Shown here in pieces: positions 33,757-42,191 of a stretch of 64,000 nucleotides of DNA. Numbering within the stretch: position 1 is the first letter of the stretch; each line of letters starts with the position of its first letter. The notes beneath the pieces are model-generated. The model did no database searches. It was not told where the DNA came from and saw only the letters and a program-made list of their open reading frames with translations. The DNA is from an uncultured Desulfatitalea sp. (lineage in GTDB: Bacteria; Desulfobacterota; Desulfobacteria; Desulfobacterales; Desulfosarcinaceae). Where the stretch lies: the NCBI GenBank assembly GCA_937868765.1, contig CALMNL010000009.1:116146-180145 (forward strand), written 5' to 3'. Both the position numbers and the translations under genes were made by a program.

Positions 33757-34605
33757 ATGCAGGTCATTCAAAACAAATCGCAATTGCGTGAGGCTCTCAA
33801 GCGGGCGCGCGCCGGCGGCAAGCAGGTAGGCTTCGTGCCTACCATGGGCTATCTGCACGACGGCCATGCGGCCCTCATCGACCGCGCCCGGCGCGAAAAC
33901 GATGTGGTGGTGGTGAGCGTGTTCGTCAACCCCACCCAGTTCGGGCCCAACGAGGATCTGGCGGCCTATCCCCGGGACGCCGACCGGGACATGGCCCTGA
34001 TGCGCACCCACGGTGTGGATCTCGCCTTTTTCCCCACGGTGGATGAGCTCTATCCCCAAGGCTACACCACCTATGTGAGCGTGGATGGCCCCATGACCCA
34101 GACCCTCTGCGGCCGCTCGCGACCGGGTCATTTCAGGGGCGTGGCCACCATCGTCACCAAGTTGTTTCACCTGGTGGCGCCGGACCGGGCCTACTTCGGC
34201 CAGAAGGACTGCCAGCAGGTGGCCGTGATCCAGCAGATGGTCCGGGATCTGGATTTCGACGTGGAGATCGTGGCCTGTCCCACCGTGCGCGAAGCCGACG
34301 GCCTGGCCATGAGCTCACGCAACGTCTATCTCACCGCCGAGCAGCGCGCCCAGGCGCCGGGCATCTCCCGAACCCTTTTCGCGGCCCGGGAGATGGTCCA
34401 AAAAGGGGAGCGCCGTGCTGCGGTTGTGTCCGAATACATAAAAAAAAGCATCGTAACCATTGACAGCGCCGCCATCGATTATGTATCCATAGTGGACTCA
34501 AAAACCCTATCCGATTTGGAATTGCTATCTGGAGAGGTGTTGATCGCCGTAGCGGTCAAGATCGGCCGCACGCGGCTGATCGACAATATTCGTTTTGAGG
34601 TGTAA
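33757..34605 (+). CDS. panC: Pantothenate synthetase
   Basis: 282 residues. It joins pantoate and beta-alanine using ATP. The nucleotidyl-transferase site is [16 protein letters not shown], with the second motif [10 protein letters not shown] near residue 185. [14 protein letters not shown] and [15 protein letters not shown] are typical. It is 26 nt after panB and followed 4 nt later by panD, so the operon is tightly packed. No fusion or truncation is seen. Confidence 0.97.
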   Translation: MQVIQNKSQLREALKRARAGGKQVGFVPTMGYLHDGHAALIDRARRENDVVVVSVFVNPTQFGPNEDLAAYPRDADRDMALMRTHGVDLAFFPTVDELYPQGYTTYVSVDGPMTQTLCGRSRPGHFRGVATIVTKLFHLVAPDRAYFGQKDCQQVAVIQQMVRDLDFDVEIVACPTVREADGLAMSSRNVYLTAEQRAQAPGISRTLFAAREMVQKGERRAAVVSEYIKKSIVTIDSAAIDYVSIVDSKTLSDLELLSGEVLIAVAVKIGRTRLIDNIRFEV

Positions 34606-34609
34606 GCAC

Positions 34610-34996
34610 ATGTTCTGCAATATGTTCAAGAGCAAGATCCACCGGGCCACCTGTACCGAAGCCGACCTGAACTATGTGGGCAGTATCACCATCGACAAGA
34701 CCTTGATGGACGCCGCGGGCATTTTACCCGGCGAAAAAGTGCAAGTCGTCAACATCAACAACGGCAACCGCTTTGAAACCTACACCCTGGAGGGTCCCGT
34801 CGACAGCGGCATGGTTTGCATCAACGGCGCTGCGGCCCGGCTGGTGCACCCGGGCGACAAAGTGATCATCATCACCTACTGCTGGCTGGAAGCCGCCGAG
34901 GCCAAGGCCTTCAAACCCACGGTGGTCTTCGTGGACGATCAAAACAGGATCATTCCCGAAGCCAAGGCGCCCAAGCATAAATTGACCCTGGTGTGA
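34610..34996 (+). CDS. panD: Aspartate 1-decarboxylase
   Basis: 128 residues from ATG 34610, with GAGGTG at 34596-34601. It makes beta-alanine from aspartate. The proenzyme self-cleaves between Gly24 and Ser25 ([12 protein letters not shown]) to form its pyruvoyl group. The [15 protein letters not shown]-terminus and [17 protein letters not shown] strand are conserved. The MFCN extension ahead of MFKSKIHR is short and may not matter; an internal ATG at 34622 is the usual position. It is the last gene of the pan operon, closed by a strong terminator. Confidence 0.95.
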   Translation: MFCNMFKSKIHRATCTEADLNYVGSITIDKTLMDAAGILPGEKVQVVNINNGNRFETYTLEGPVDSGMVCINGAAARLVHPGDKVIIITYCWLEAAEAKAFKPTVVFVDDQNRIIPEAKAPKHKLTLV

Positions 34997-35033
34997 TGCC
35001 CGCGGGTTTCGCGTCTTTTCTTCGAAAAAATCA

Positions 35034-35075
35034 AAGCGCCGCCCATCTGCAGAGGATGGGCGGCGCTTCTTATTT
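35034..35075. terminator. Bidirectional intrinsic terminator after panD and the HD-GYP gene
   Basis: A 14-bp perfect stem (35034-35047 with 35055-35068) with a 7-nt loop. On the plus strand it is followed by CTTATTTT. On the minus strand it is followed by TTTGATTTTTT, so it can stop both convergent units. Confidence 0.88.
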
Positions 35076-35092
35076 TGGCGATTGGGATAGGG

Positions 35093-35887
35093 TCAGATCG
35101 CCCGGAGCATGGGGATCGACATGGGCTCCATGGGCATGATCGACTCGGTTCCGTTGGTTCGAATTTCTTCGATCATGAGATCGGTCAGCCCGGCGTCCTG
35201 GCAGGTGCCGGCCATCTCTTTCATGATGATGAAAGCGTGCGCCACGCTTTTACGGCGCTGATAGGGGCGGTCGGTGGTGATGGCGTCGAAGCAGTCGGCG
35301 ATGCTGACGATCTTGGCACCCAGGGGAATTTCGCTGCCCGACAGGCCGAAGGGATATCCGCTGCCGTCGATGCGTTCGTGGTGTGAGAGCACCACTTCGA
35401 TGATTGCTTTGGGGCAATTGAATCTGCTCAACAGCTGGGCGCCGATGAGGGGATGGCTCTGCACTTCGCCCAGCATCTCCTTGGACAAGGCGGCCTGTTT
35501 GTTGCTGAAGATGCGGTCGCTCAGGCCCAGTTTGCCCACATCGTGGAGCATGCCACCCAGGGTGATGGCGCGCAACGCCTCGCCATCGATCCCGGCCCGC
35601 TCCGCGAGGCGGCGGCTGTAGGCGCCCACGCGCCGGGCATGGGCATGGGTGTAGGGATCTCTTTGGCCAAGGGCCGCGGCCATCAAGTAGAAGGTCTGAT
35701 GCTGATTGATGCCGAATCTGTCTAATTCGATTCGCGATTCCGGATCTGTGCCCAAAGCAAATTCCCTGACTGCAATCACATTCGAGCGGATCGTCGGCCG
35801 ATCGAAGCCTACCAACAGTGACGACGCTGAATTTAAACAGGTCGTTACATAGACAAATCCGATCCGGATGTCAAATCGAAACTCCAC
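35093..35887 (-). CDS. HD-GYP-type domain phosphohydrolase
   Basis: 264 residues from a GTG at 35887, which overlaps the coaE stop by 17 nt; the exact start is uncertain. The HD-GYP core (~70-240) has HARRVGAYSRRLAERAG, the metal pair in GGMLHDVGKLG, HPLIGAQLL, and HHERIDGSGYPFGLSG (HHE...GYP), then IVSIADCFDAITTDRPYQ. Proteins with this motif usually degrade cyclic-di-GMP. The N-terminal ~65 residues are unassigned. No receiver domain is attached, unlike many HD-GYP proteins. Confidence 0.9.
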   Translation of the reverse strand: MEFRFDIRIGFVYVTTCLNSASSLLVGFDRPTIRSNVIAVREFALGTDPESRIELDRFGINQHQTFYLMAAALGQRDPYTHAHARRVGAYSRRLAERAGIDGEALRAITLGGMLHDVGKLGLSDRIFSNKQAALSKEMLGEVQSHPLIGAQLLSRFNCPKAIIEVVLSHHERIDGSGYPFGLSGSEIPLGAKIVSIADCFDAITTDRPYQRRKSVAHAFIIMKEMAGTCQDAGLTDLMIEEIRTNGTESIMPMEPMSIPMLRAI

Positions 35888-36500
35888 CGACGGCCGCGCG
35901 GGCCTGTTGTGCCAAGCGTTGGAACACCGCCAGGGTCTGGCGTTCGGTCTCGGCCGGCGAACCGCTGTTGTCGATGGTCACCGTGGCGCGCCGGACCTTT
36001 TCGGCCATGGGCATTTGGGCGCGGATACGCGCCTCGGCGGCTTCCCTCGAAAGGTGGTCCCGGGCCATCAGGCGCCGGCGCTGGACCGGCTTCGGGGTGA
36101 AAACCACGATGATTTCCGCCAGCCCCTGGGTCCGGTTGGTCTCGAAAAGAAGGGGGATGTCCATGATGAGCACGGCGTCGGGCCTTTCCCGGACGGCCTG
36201 CTGCATTTGTACGGCGATTTCGGCCCCCACCCGGGGGTGAACGATGCTTTCCAGGCGGCGCCGCGACTCGGCATCGTTGAATACGATGGTGCCCAGGGCG
36301 GCACGGTCGATGCTCCCGTCGGGTTGCAGGATGCCGTCGCCGAAAAAATCACGGATCTCTTGCCAGGCCGGCAGACCCGGCGCAACCACCTGGCGGGCGA
36401 TCCGGTCGGCATCGATGATGACCGCGCCGGCCTTGCGCAATATTTCGGCCACCGTGGATTTGCCCGATGCGATCCCGCCGGTCAATCCGACCACGATCAC
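35871..36500 (-). CDS. coaE: Dephospho-CoA kinase
   Basis: 209 residues; it performs the last step of coenzyme A synthesis. The P-loop is GLTGGIASGKSTVAEIL (residues ~5-21). DADRIARQVVAPG, VHPRVGAEI, LIMDIPLLFET and a lid with VQRRRLMARDHLSREAAEARI follow. Its last codons overlap the HD-GYP gene, giving a translationally coupled pair. It lies 0.9 kb from panD, on the opposite strand, making a small CoA cluster. Confidence 0.96.
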   Translation of the reverse strand: MIVVGLTGGIASGKSTVAEILRKAGAVIIDADRIARQVVAPGLPAWQEIRDFFGDGILQPDGSIDRAALGTIVFNDAESRRRLESIVHPRVGAEIAVQMQQAVRERPDAVLIMDIPLLFETNRTQGLAEIIVVFTPKPVQRRRLMARDHLSREAAEARIRAQMPMAEKVRRATVTIDNSGSPAETERQTLAVFQRLAQQARAAVGGVSI

Positions 36501-36719
36501 GACTGCCTCCTCATCTTCATGGGTCTATGCCGGCATGCGGCGTTTCGAATAGGGCCATATTGGTGGAATTCCCGAGCGAATGCAAGAGCGGCCGGTTGCC
36601 GGTCCGATCCACATATCCATCCCGGCAGCGGCTATGCGGCATCCAACGGTTATGGTATGCTTGGCAGGTCGCGTGCAGATGGAGAAACAGGATCAGGTGC
36701 GCGGCGCCGGAGTGAAGCC

Positions 36720-37946
36720 ATGTCCAGGACCATCTTGTTCGTCGATGAAGAAGCCTATGCGCGCAAGGCGCTCCAGCGCGCTTTCCGCGATATGCATGGA
36801 GAATGGCAGATGCGGTTCGCCGTCGACCCGGGGGAAGCGTTGGAGATTCTCTCCGCGGCGCCGGTGGAGGTGCTGGTCACTGAAATGGTTTTCAGCGGGC
36901 AGGGGGGGCTGGCCTTTCTGGAGACGGTCCGCCAGGCCTATCCTCATATGGCGCGCATCGTTCTGTCGGGGTATGCCGACCGCAACGTGCTGCTCAAATC
37001 GGCCGATCTGGCCCACCAGTACCTGGTCAAGCCCTGCGATGACGAGAGCTTGAAAAGCACCATCAGCCGGGCCTTTTTGCTCAAGGAGCTGTTGGATCAG
37101 GTCCCGCTCAAACAAACCCTGGCCCGGATCGGCGCCTTGCCAAGCCTGCCGGCGCGCTATGAAGAGCTGGCGGCGGCCCTCAATTCCGAAGAGCGTTCCG
37201 TCCAGCAGGTGGCCGAAATCGTGGAAAAGGAACCGGGGTTGGTGGCCAAACTGCTTCAGTTGGTCAACTCCTCCTTTTTTGGTCGGCCCCAGCGGATCAC
37301 CGGTGCCGCCAAGGCGGTGAGCATGCTCGGCTTGGATCTGGTGCGCGCCGTGGTGCTGGCTTCCAGTACCTTCGAGCAATTCAAGCGGCTCAAGCTCACA
37401 GGGATTTCCATCGACGCCATGTGGTCCCATGCCGCCGACACCGCGGCTTTGGCCAAGACCATCGCCCGGTCGGCGGGCATGGATGCCAAGACCATCGATA
37501 CCGCTTTTACCTGCGGTCTGCTCCATGACATCGGCAAACTGCTCATCGCCGCCCATTTGAGCGACGCATTCAGGCAGATTACGACCCGAATGCGCCGGGA
37601 GGGCGGCCGCATGGCCGCGGCCGAGATGGCCGTGCTCGGTACGACCCATGCCGCCGTGGGCGCTTACCTTTTGGGGCTTTGGGGATTGCCCGAACCCCTG
37701 GTCAACGCCGTGGCCGGGCACCATGCGCCCGGCCGGTCGGCCGGCGCCTCCCTGGACCTGGTGGGCGTCACCCATATCGCCGACGCTTTTGCCAACGCAG
37801 GTAAAGGGCTGGCCGACCCGGGCCGGCCGGTCGATGATCTGGATTACGCCTTTCTGGAAGCGGCCGGGCTGCTGGAGGGCGTGGCGCAATGGCGTGCGGC
37901 ATCTGCGCGCCTGCTGTTTTCCGAGGCCCATGGGCGGGCGCGATGA
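36720..37946 (+). CDS. Response regulator with HDOD output domain, Glu at phosphoacceptor site
   Basis: The likely start is ATG 36720 (408 residues), where TILFVDEEAYARKAL opens the receiver; the ORF upstream is an unrelated open frame. In the receiver (~1-115) the phosphoacceptor position reads LVTEMVF, with Glu55 replacing the usual Asp. The conserved lysine is kept in YLVKPCDDE. A HDOD domain follows (~120-330) with VEKEPGLVAKLLQLVNSSFFG and GLLHDIGKLLIAAHL. The remaining C-terminal part extends the HDOD fold. Glu may mimic phospho-Asp, giving a permanently active receiver; this is inference. Confidence 0.88.
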   Translation: MSRTILFVDEEAYARKALQRAFRDMHGEWQMRFAVDPGEALEILSAAPVEVLVTEMVFSGQGGLAFLETVRQAYPHMARIVLSGYADRNVLLKSADLAHQYLVKPCDDESLKSTISRAFLLKELLDQVPLKQTLARIGALPSLPARYEELAAALNSEERSVQQVAEIVEKEPGLVAKLLQLVNSSFFGRPQRITGAAKAVSMLGLDLVRAVVLASSTFEQFKRLKLTGISIDAMWSHAADTAALAKTIARSAGMDAKTIDTAFTCGLLHDIGKLLIAAHLSDAFRQITTRMRREGGRMAAAEMAVLGTTHAAVGAYLLGLWGLPEPLVNAVAGHHAPGRSAGASLDLVGVTHIADAFANAGKGLADPGRPVDDLDYAFLEAAGLLEGVAQWRAASARLLFSEAHGRAR

Positions 37947-38069
37947 TGGTTGACATGGGGCCAAAGTGCCCGCGGTCCGATGCCTGAAACGGTAGGGGGC
38001 GCTGCCCCGGGGTGCCTGAATTGGCCTTTACACCGTAGCGGCTATGGTCTATAGATCGGCATTCGAAAA

Positions 38070-38103
38070 TTGACATCTTGCCCGTTTTGTATTGTAACAA
38101 TAC
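38070..38103 (+). promoter_or_regulatory. Candidate promoter and palindrome upstream of the rdgB-type gene
   Basis: TTGACA (38070-38075), 17-nt spacer, TGTAAC (38093-38098). GTATTGT-A-ACAATAC (38089-38103) is a perfect palindrome overlapping the -10, a usual operator position. Confidence 0.5.
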
Positions 38104-38143
38104 TACTTCAACCCACGGCTTCGAGGTAGGCGTGCAACCCCAA

Positions 38144-38794
38144 ATGTGCATCGTTCTGGCGACCCGCAATGCGGGGAAGACAGAAGAAATCAGAGCCCTT
38201 CTGAGTGGCTTCCCGGTGGCCATCAAAAACCTGGATGATTTCGGCCCCATTCCGCCCATCGAAGAAGATGGCGCCACCTTCGACGAAAATGCATACAAAA
38301 AAGCCAGTTTGACCGCCCGTTATCTGGGCGTGCCGGCCCTGGCGGACGATTCGGGACTGCTGGTCGAGGCCCTCAACGGGGCCCCCGGGGTTTTTTCGGC
38401 GCGTTATGCCGGGCCCGAGGCCACCGACCCCCAGCGCTGTGAGCGACTTTTATCCGAGTTGGACGGTCATGAAAACCGCACGGCCGCCTTCGAGTGCGTC
38501 CTGTCGCTGGCGGTTCCCACAGGGCCGGCGCTGACCTACGAAGGGCGCTGCGAAGGGGTCATCGCCCGCGCCCCATCCGGCACCCATGGATTCGGTTATG
38601 ACCCGATCTTTTATTATCCTCCGCTGAACAAAACCTTCGCCGAAATGAATATGGAAGAAAAAGGGCGCGTCAGCCACCGGGGCAAGGCTCTGCAGGAACT
38701 GCGCGCCGAATTCGATAAGGTCTTGATCTGGCTGCGACAGCATATGCCCAGGGGCGAACCGATCGGCTGCATGGGAGGGGCGACGCAGGCGTAA
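38144..38794 (+). CDS. RdgB/HAM1-type non-canonical purine NTP pyrophosphatase
   Basis: 216 residues from ATG 38144. A GTG at 38132 with GAGG 5 nt before it is an equally good start and would add four residues. The enzyme hydrolyses ITP/dITP/XTP to keep them out of nucleic acid. The conserved features are IVLATRNAGKTEEIRALL, EDGATFDENAYKKA, ALADDSGLLVEALNGAPGV, SARYAG, GFGYDPIFYYP and FAEMNMEEKGRVSHRGKAL. The C-terminus is about 20 residues longer than in E. coli RdgB. The next gene, pckG, follows 60 nt later. Confidence 0.93.
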   Translation: MCIVLATRNAGKTEEIRALLSGFPVAIKNLDDFGPIPPIEEDGATFDENAYKKASLTARYLGVPALADDSGLLVEALNGAPGVFSARYAGPEATDPQRCERLLSELDGHENRTAAFECVLSLAVPTGPALTYEGRCEGVIARAPSGTHGFGYDPIFYYPPLNKTFAEMNMEEKGRVSHRGKALQELRAEFDKVLIWLRQHMPRGEPIGCMGGATQA

Positions 38795-38854
38795 CCGAAA
38801 TTCGAAGAGAGACCCAAATTTGATCTATATTATGACGGGAGGCAAAGTTTTCGT

Positions 38855-40825
38855 ATGCTCAAATTCAAAGAGGGGATCGACATCGTCCAGGAAATCGGCG
38901 GCATCAAGACAGCCGATGCAGCTCTCAAACTGCTCAAGGAGCGCATGGCGCCCGAGCAGTATCAGCGCATCGCCGTTTTCACCAATGCGGATATTCTGCT
39001 CAAGATCGCCAATGCCGTGGTGATGTGCCAGCCGGACGACATCTTCGTCGATACCGGCTCCGAGGCCGACAAGCAGGTCATCCGGGAAATGGCGCTGAAG
39101 AAGGGCGAAGAAGAGCCCCTGCCCATGAAGGGCCACACTATCCATTACGATTTGAAAGAAGAGCAGGGCCGCATCACCGATCGCACCTATTACATCGCCA
39201 ACGACGAGGAACTGGTCAGCTCCCTGGCGCTGCGCATGGGGCGCAAGGATGCCCTGGACACGGTGCGCAAGTTCATGACCGGCATCATGCGCGGCAAGAC
39301 CATGATCATCGGCTTTTACTCACGTGGCCCGGCCGGCTCTCCGGTCTCCAACCCGGCCATCGAGATCACCAGTTCGGCCTACGTAAGCCACAGCGCCGAA
39401 ATCCTCTACCGCAACACCTACAAAGAATTCGAAAAAGAGGTCCGCAACCTGGGCCATCTCTACACCAATATCCATAGCGAGGGGCTCAATCGCCCCGAAG
39501 ATCTGCCCAATGCCCGGGTGCTCATGGACCGTGCCTATCGCACCACTTATGCGTTCAACTGCACCTATGCCGGCAACACCCTGCTCATGAAGAAGGGCAA
39601 CCATCGCTTTTCCGTGGATCGTTCGGTCTACGAGAAACGGGGCCAGGAGCTGGCCGAGCACATGTTCATCACCTGCATGGAAAGCAAGTCGGGCCGGGTT
39701 ACGGGCATCACCGGCGCGGCCCCCAGCGGCTGCGGCAAGACCACCACGGCCATGGCCGGCGACCGCTTCGTGGGTGATGATCTGGCCCAGATGTGGATCG
39801 CCAAGGACGGCACCATCCGCTCGATCAACCCCGAATGCGGCATCTTCGGCATTGTGGAAGATGTGAACCGCGAGGGCGACCCCATTCTGATGCGTTTGCT
39901 GCGCGAGCCGGGCACCGAAGTGATCTGGTCCAACGTGCTCATCGACGACAACGGCGTGCCCCACTGGACCGGCAACGGCGAAGAGCAGCCCACCCGGGGA
40001 CGCAACTTCCAGGGGCCCTGGGAAAAAGGCATGAAGGACGCCAAGGGCAAGGAGGTGCCCATCTCCCATCCCAACGCGCGTTGCACTCTGACCTCCAAGG
40101 CTTTGGACAACTTCTCGCCGGCAGCCGAAGATCCGGCCGGTGTGGAGACCCGCGTGGTCACCTACAGCGGCCGCGACAGCGACACCATGCCGCCGGTGTG
40201 GGCGGCGCGCAATTCCGATGAAGGCGTGGTGATCGGCGCCTGCATCGTCTCGGCCGCCACGGCCACGGAAGTGGGCGCCACCGGGGTCAAACGCGCGCCC
40301 TGGGCCAACGCCCCTTTTATCCCAGGCGCCCTGGGCGACTACATGGACGCCCAGTTCAAGTTCTTCGGCAGCGACAAGATCGCGCCGGACAAACGGCCGG
40401 TCATGGCCGGCCTCAATTACTTCCTGACCCACGAGGCCCGGGGTGGCACGGGCAAAAAGCTGCTCGGTGAAAAGCGCGACGTCAAGGTGTGGCTCTCCTG
40501 GCTGGAGAAGCGCGCTCACGGGGAGGTGGACGCCATCGAGACCCCCATCGGGTTCCTGCCCAAGTACGAGGAGCTCAAGGTGCTTTTCAAAAAGCGCATC
40601 AACAAGGAGTACCCCCGGGAGCTCTACGACAAGCAGTTTTCGCTCTACATCGAAAACATCGTCCGGCGCATCGACCTGCAGCTGGAGGCCTACGGCAAGG
40701 AGCAGAATCTGCCGGCCAAACTTTTCGATGTGCTCAAGCGCCAGCGCGAAGGCCTGATGACCCTCAAGGAGAAGTACGGCGCCATCGTCACACCGGATCA
40801 GCTCGAAAAGGCTGCCGGAAAGTAG
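38855..40825 (+). CDS. pckG: Phosphoenolpyruvate carboxykinase (GTP)
   Basis: 656 residues from ATG 38855, with GGGAGG upstream. It converts oxaloacetate and GTP to PEP. The P-loop is GAAPSGCGKTTTAM (~295), containing the reactive cysteine of GTP-type enzymes, followed by GDDLAQMWI. NPECGIFG, WTGNG and RVVTYSGRDSD are recognisable, as is FFLTHEARGG-like LNYFLTHEARGGTG. It is longer than the usual ~600 residues, with an extended C-terminus. It may serve gluconeogenesis from acetyl-CoA or anaplerosis in an anaerobe. A terminator stands ~25 nt downstream. Confidence 0.95.
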   Translation: MLKFKEGIDIVQEIGGIKTADAALKLLKERMAPEQYQRIAVFTNADILLKIANAVVMCQPDDIFVDTGSEADKQVIREMALKKGEEEPLPMKGHTIHYDLKEEQGRITDRTYYIANDEELVSSLALRMGRKDALDTVRKFMTGIMRGKTMIIGFYSRGPAGSPVSNPAIEITSSAYVSHSAEILYRNTYKEFEKEVRNLGHLYTNIHSEGLNRPEDLPNARVLMDRAYRTTYAFNCTYAGNTLLMKKGNHRFSVDRSVYEKRGQELAEHMFITCMESKSGRVTGITGAAPSGCGKTTTAMAGDRFVGDDLAQMWIAKDGTIRSINPECGIFGIVEDVNREGDPILMRLLREPGTEVIWSNVLIDDNGVPHWTGNGEEQPTRGRNFQGPWEKGMKDAKGKEVPISHPNARCTLTSKALDNFSPAAEDPAGVETRVVTYSGRDSDTMPPVWAARNSDEGVVIGACIVSAATATEVGATGVKRAPWANAPFIPGALGDYMDAQFKFFGSDKIAPDKRPVMAGLNYFLTHEARGGTGKKLLGEKRDVKVWLSWLEKRAHGEVDAIETPIGFLPKYEELKVLFKKRINKEYPRELYDKQFSLYIENIVRRIDLQLEAYGKEQNLPAKLFDVLKRQREGLMTLKEKYGAIVTPDQLEKAAGK

Positions 40826-40850
40826 CAGCTTCGACTCAAGCCGCTTGAAC

Positions 40851-40887
40851 AACGGGCGCCGGCCGTCGGCCGCCGCCCGTTCTTATT
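40851..40887 (+). terminator. Intrinsic terminator after pckG
   Basis: AACGGGCG (40851-40858) pairs with CGCCCGTT (40874-40881) and an inner CGGC/GCCG stem, followed by CTTATT. It lies between pckG and the AmpG-like gene. Confidence 0.68.
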
Positions 40888-40913
40888 CCACTTCTCGGGC
40901 AGAAGGGCCGGCC

Positions 40914-42140
40914 ATGAGTCCCAAACTGTTCAAGGTAATCCTCAGCCGCCGCATGCTGGTGGCCCTGGTCATGGGATTTTCGGCCGGCCTGCCGTTGCTG
41001 CTCACCCTCTCTTTGCTGCAGGCGCGAATGAAAAAGGAAGGGGTCGATCTGGCCGTCATCGGCCTGATGGCCCTGGTGGGGCTGCCTTATACCCTGAAGT
41101 TCGTCTGGGCCCCGGTCCTGGACCGCTTCGCCCTTCCTTTCTTCGGCCGCCGCCGGGGGTGGCTGCTGATCAGCCAGGTGCTGCTGGTGCTGGCCATCGT
41201 CGTCCTGGGGCTCACGCCCGCGGCGCCGCACACCTGGGCCGTGGCCCTGGCGGCTCTGGCCGTCACCTTCTTCAGTGCCTCCCAGGATATCGTCATCGAC
41301 GCCTACCGCCGGGAAGATCTGGCCGACGTGGAACTGGGCATGGGATCTTCCCTGTATGTGGCCGGCTACCGCCTGGGCATGTGGGTGGTGGGCGGCGGCG
41401 CCTTCATCCTGGCCGGTTACTTCTCCTTTGCTGCTGTCTACCTCGTCATGGCCGCCTGCATGCTGCCCGGCCTGATCACGACGCTTCTGACCCCCGAACC
41501 CGAGGCCCCCTTCGGCGTCCCCCGCAGCATTCGAGAAGCGGTCATCGAACCGTTCAAGGAGTACTTCGCCCGGCGCGAAGCTTTATGGATTCTGGCCTTC
41601 ATTCTGCTCTATAAAATCGGCGACACCATGGCCAGCGCCATGACCATTCCCTTCTACCTGGAGACGGGCTTCTCCATGACCGAAATCGGCCTGGTGGTGA
41701 AGACTTTCGGCGCCGGCGCCGTCATCGCCGGCGGCCTTGTCGGCGGCGGGCTCATGCTCAAACTGGGCATCTCCCGCAGCCTCTGGATCTTCGGCGGCCT
41801 GCAAGCCCTCTCCACGGCCGGCTTCATGGCGCTGGCCCATATCGGCCACAACCTGCCGGCCCTCACGGCCGTCATCGCCTTCGAGAACCTGAGCGCCGGC
41901 ATGGGCACCGCGGCCTACCTGGCTTTTATGGCCAGTATCACCAACAAGAAGTTCACCGCCACCCAGTACGCCCTGCTCAGCAGCCTGATGGGCATCCCCC
42001 GGGTCATCGCCTCGGCCGGCACCGGTTACATGGCCAAATTCCTGGGCTGGCCCGGCTTCTTCCTGGCCTGCACCCTGGTGGCCATTCCAGGCATGCTGCT
42101 CCTGATCAAGTTCGCGCCGTGGCGATCGTCAGAGCGATGA
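40914..42140 (+). CDS. AmpG-like MFS transporter
   Basis: 408 residues from ATG 40914; the frame upstream of it overlaps the pckG terminator. It has 12 predicted transmembrane helices. Residues ~8-70 match AmpG: MLVALVMGFSAGLPLLLTLS, then LVGLPYTLKFVWAPVLDRF and the loop FFGRRRGWLL. A second hallmark is SASQDIVIDAYRREDL. AmpG proteins import anhydromuropeptides for cell-wall recycling, so this may recycle murein fragments. It sits between the pckG terminator and the convergent aldehyde oxidoreductase gene. Confidence 0.88.
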   Translation: MSPKLFKVILSRRMLVALVMGFSAGLPLLLTLSLLQARMKKEGVDLAVIGLMALVGLPYTLKFVWAPVLDRFALPFFGRRRGWLLISQVLLVLAIVVLGLTPAAPHTWAVALAALAVTFFSASQDIVIDAYRREDLADVELGMGSSLYVAGYRLGMWVVGGGAFILAGYFSFAAVYLVMAACMLPGLITTLLTPEPEAPFGVPRSIREAVIEPFKEYFARREALWILAFILLYKIGDTMASAMTIPFYLETGFSMTEIGLVVKTFGAGAVIAGGLVGGGLMLKLGISRSLWIFGGLQALSTAGFMALAHIGHNLPALTAVIAFENLSAGMGTAAYLAFMASITNKKFTATQYALLSSLMGIPRVIASAGTGYMAKFLGWPGFFLACTLVAIPGMLLLIKFAPWRSSER

Positions 42141-42191
42141 ACCATTGCGTATCAGATAGAAAGATACCGGATGCCAGAAGGAGGCCGCGAA

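Noticed and set aside
35868..36719. Long N-terminal extension of the HDOD response regulator
   Set aside because: That part of the frame is antisense to coaE; the receiver domain starts cleanly at 36720.
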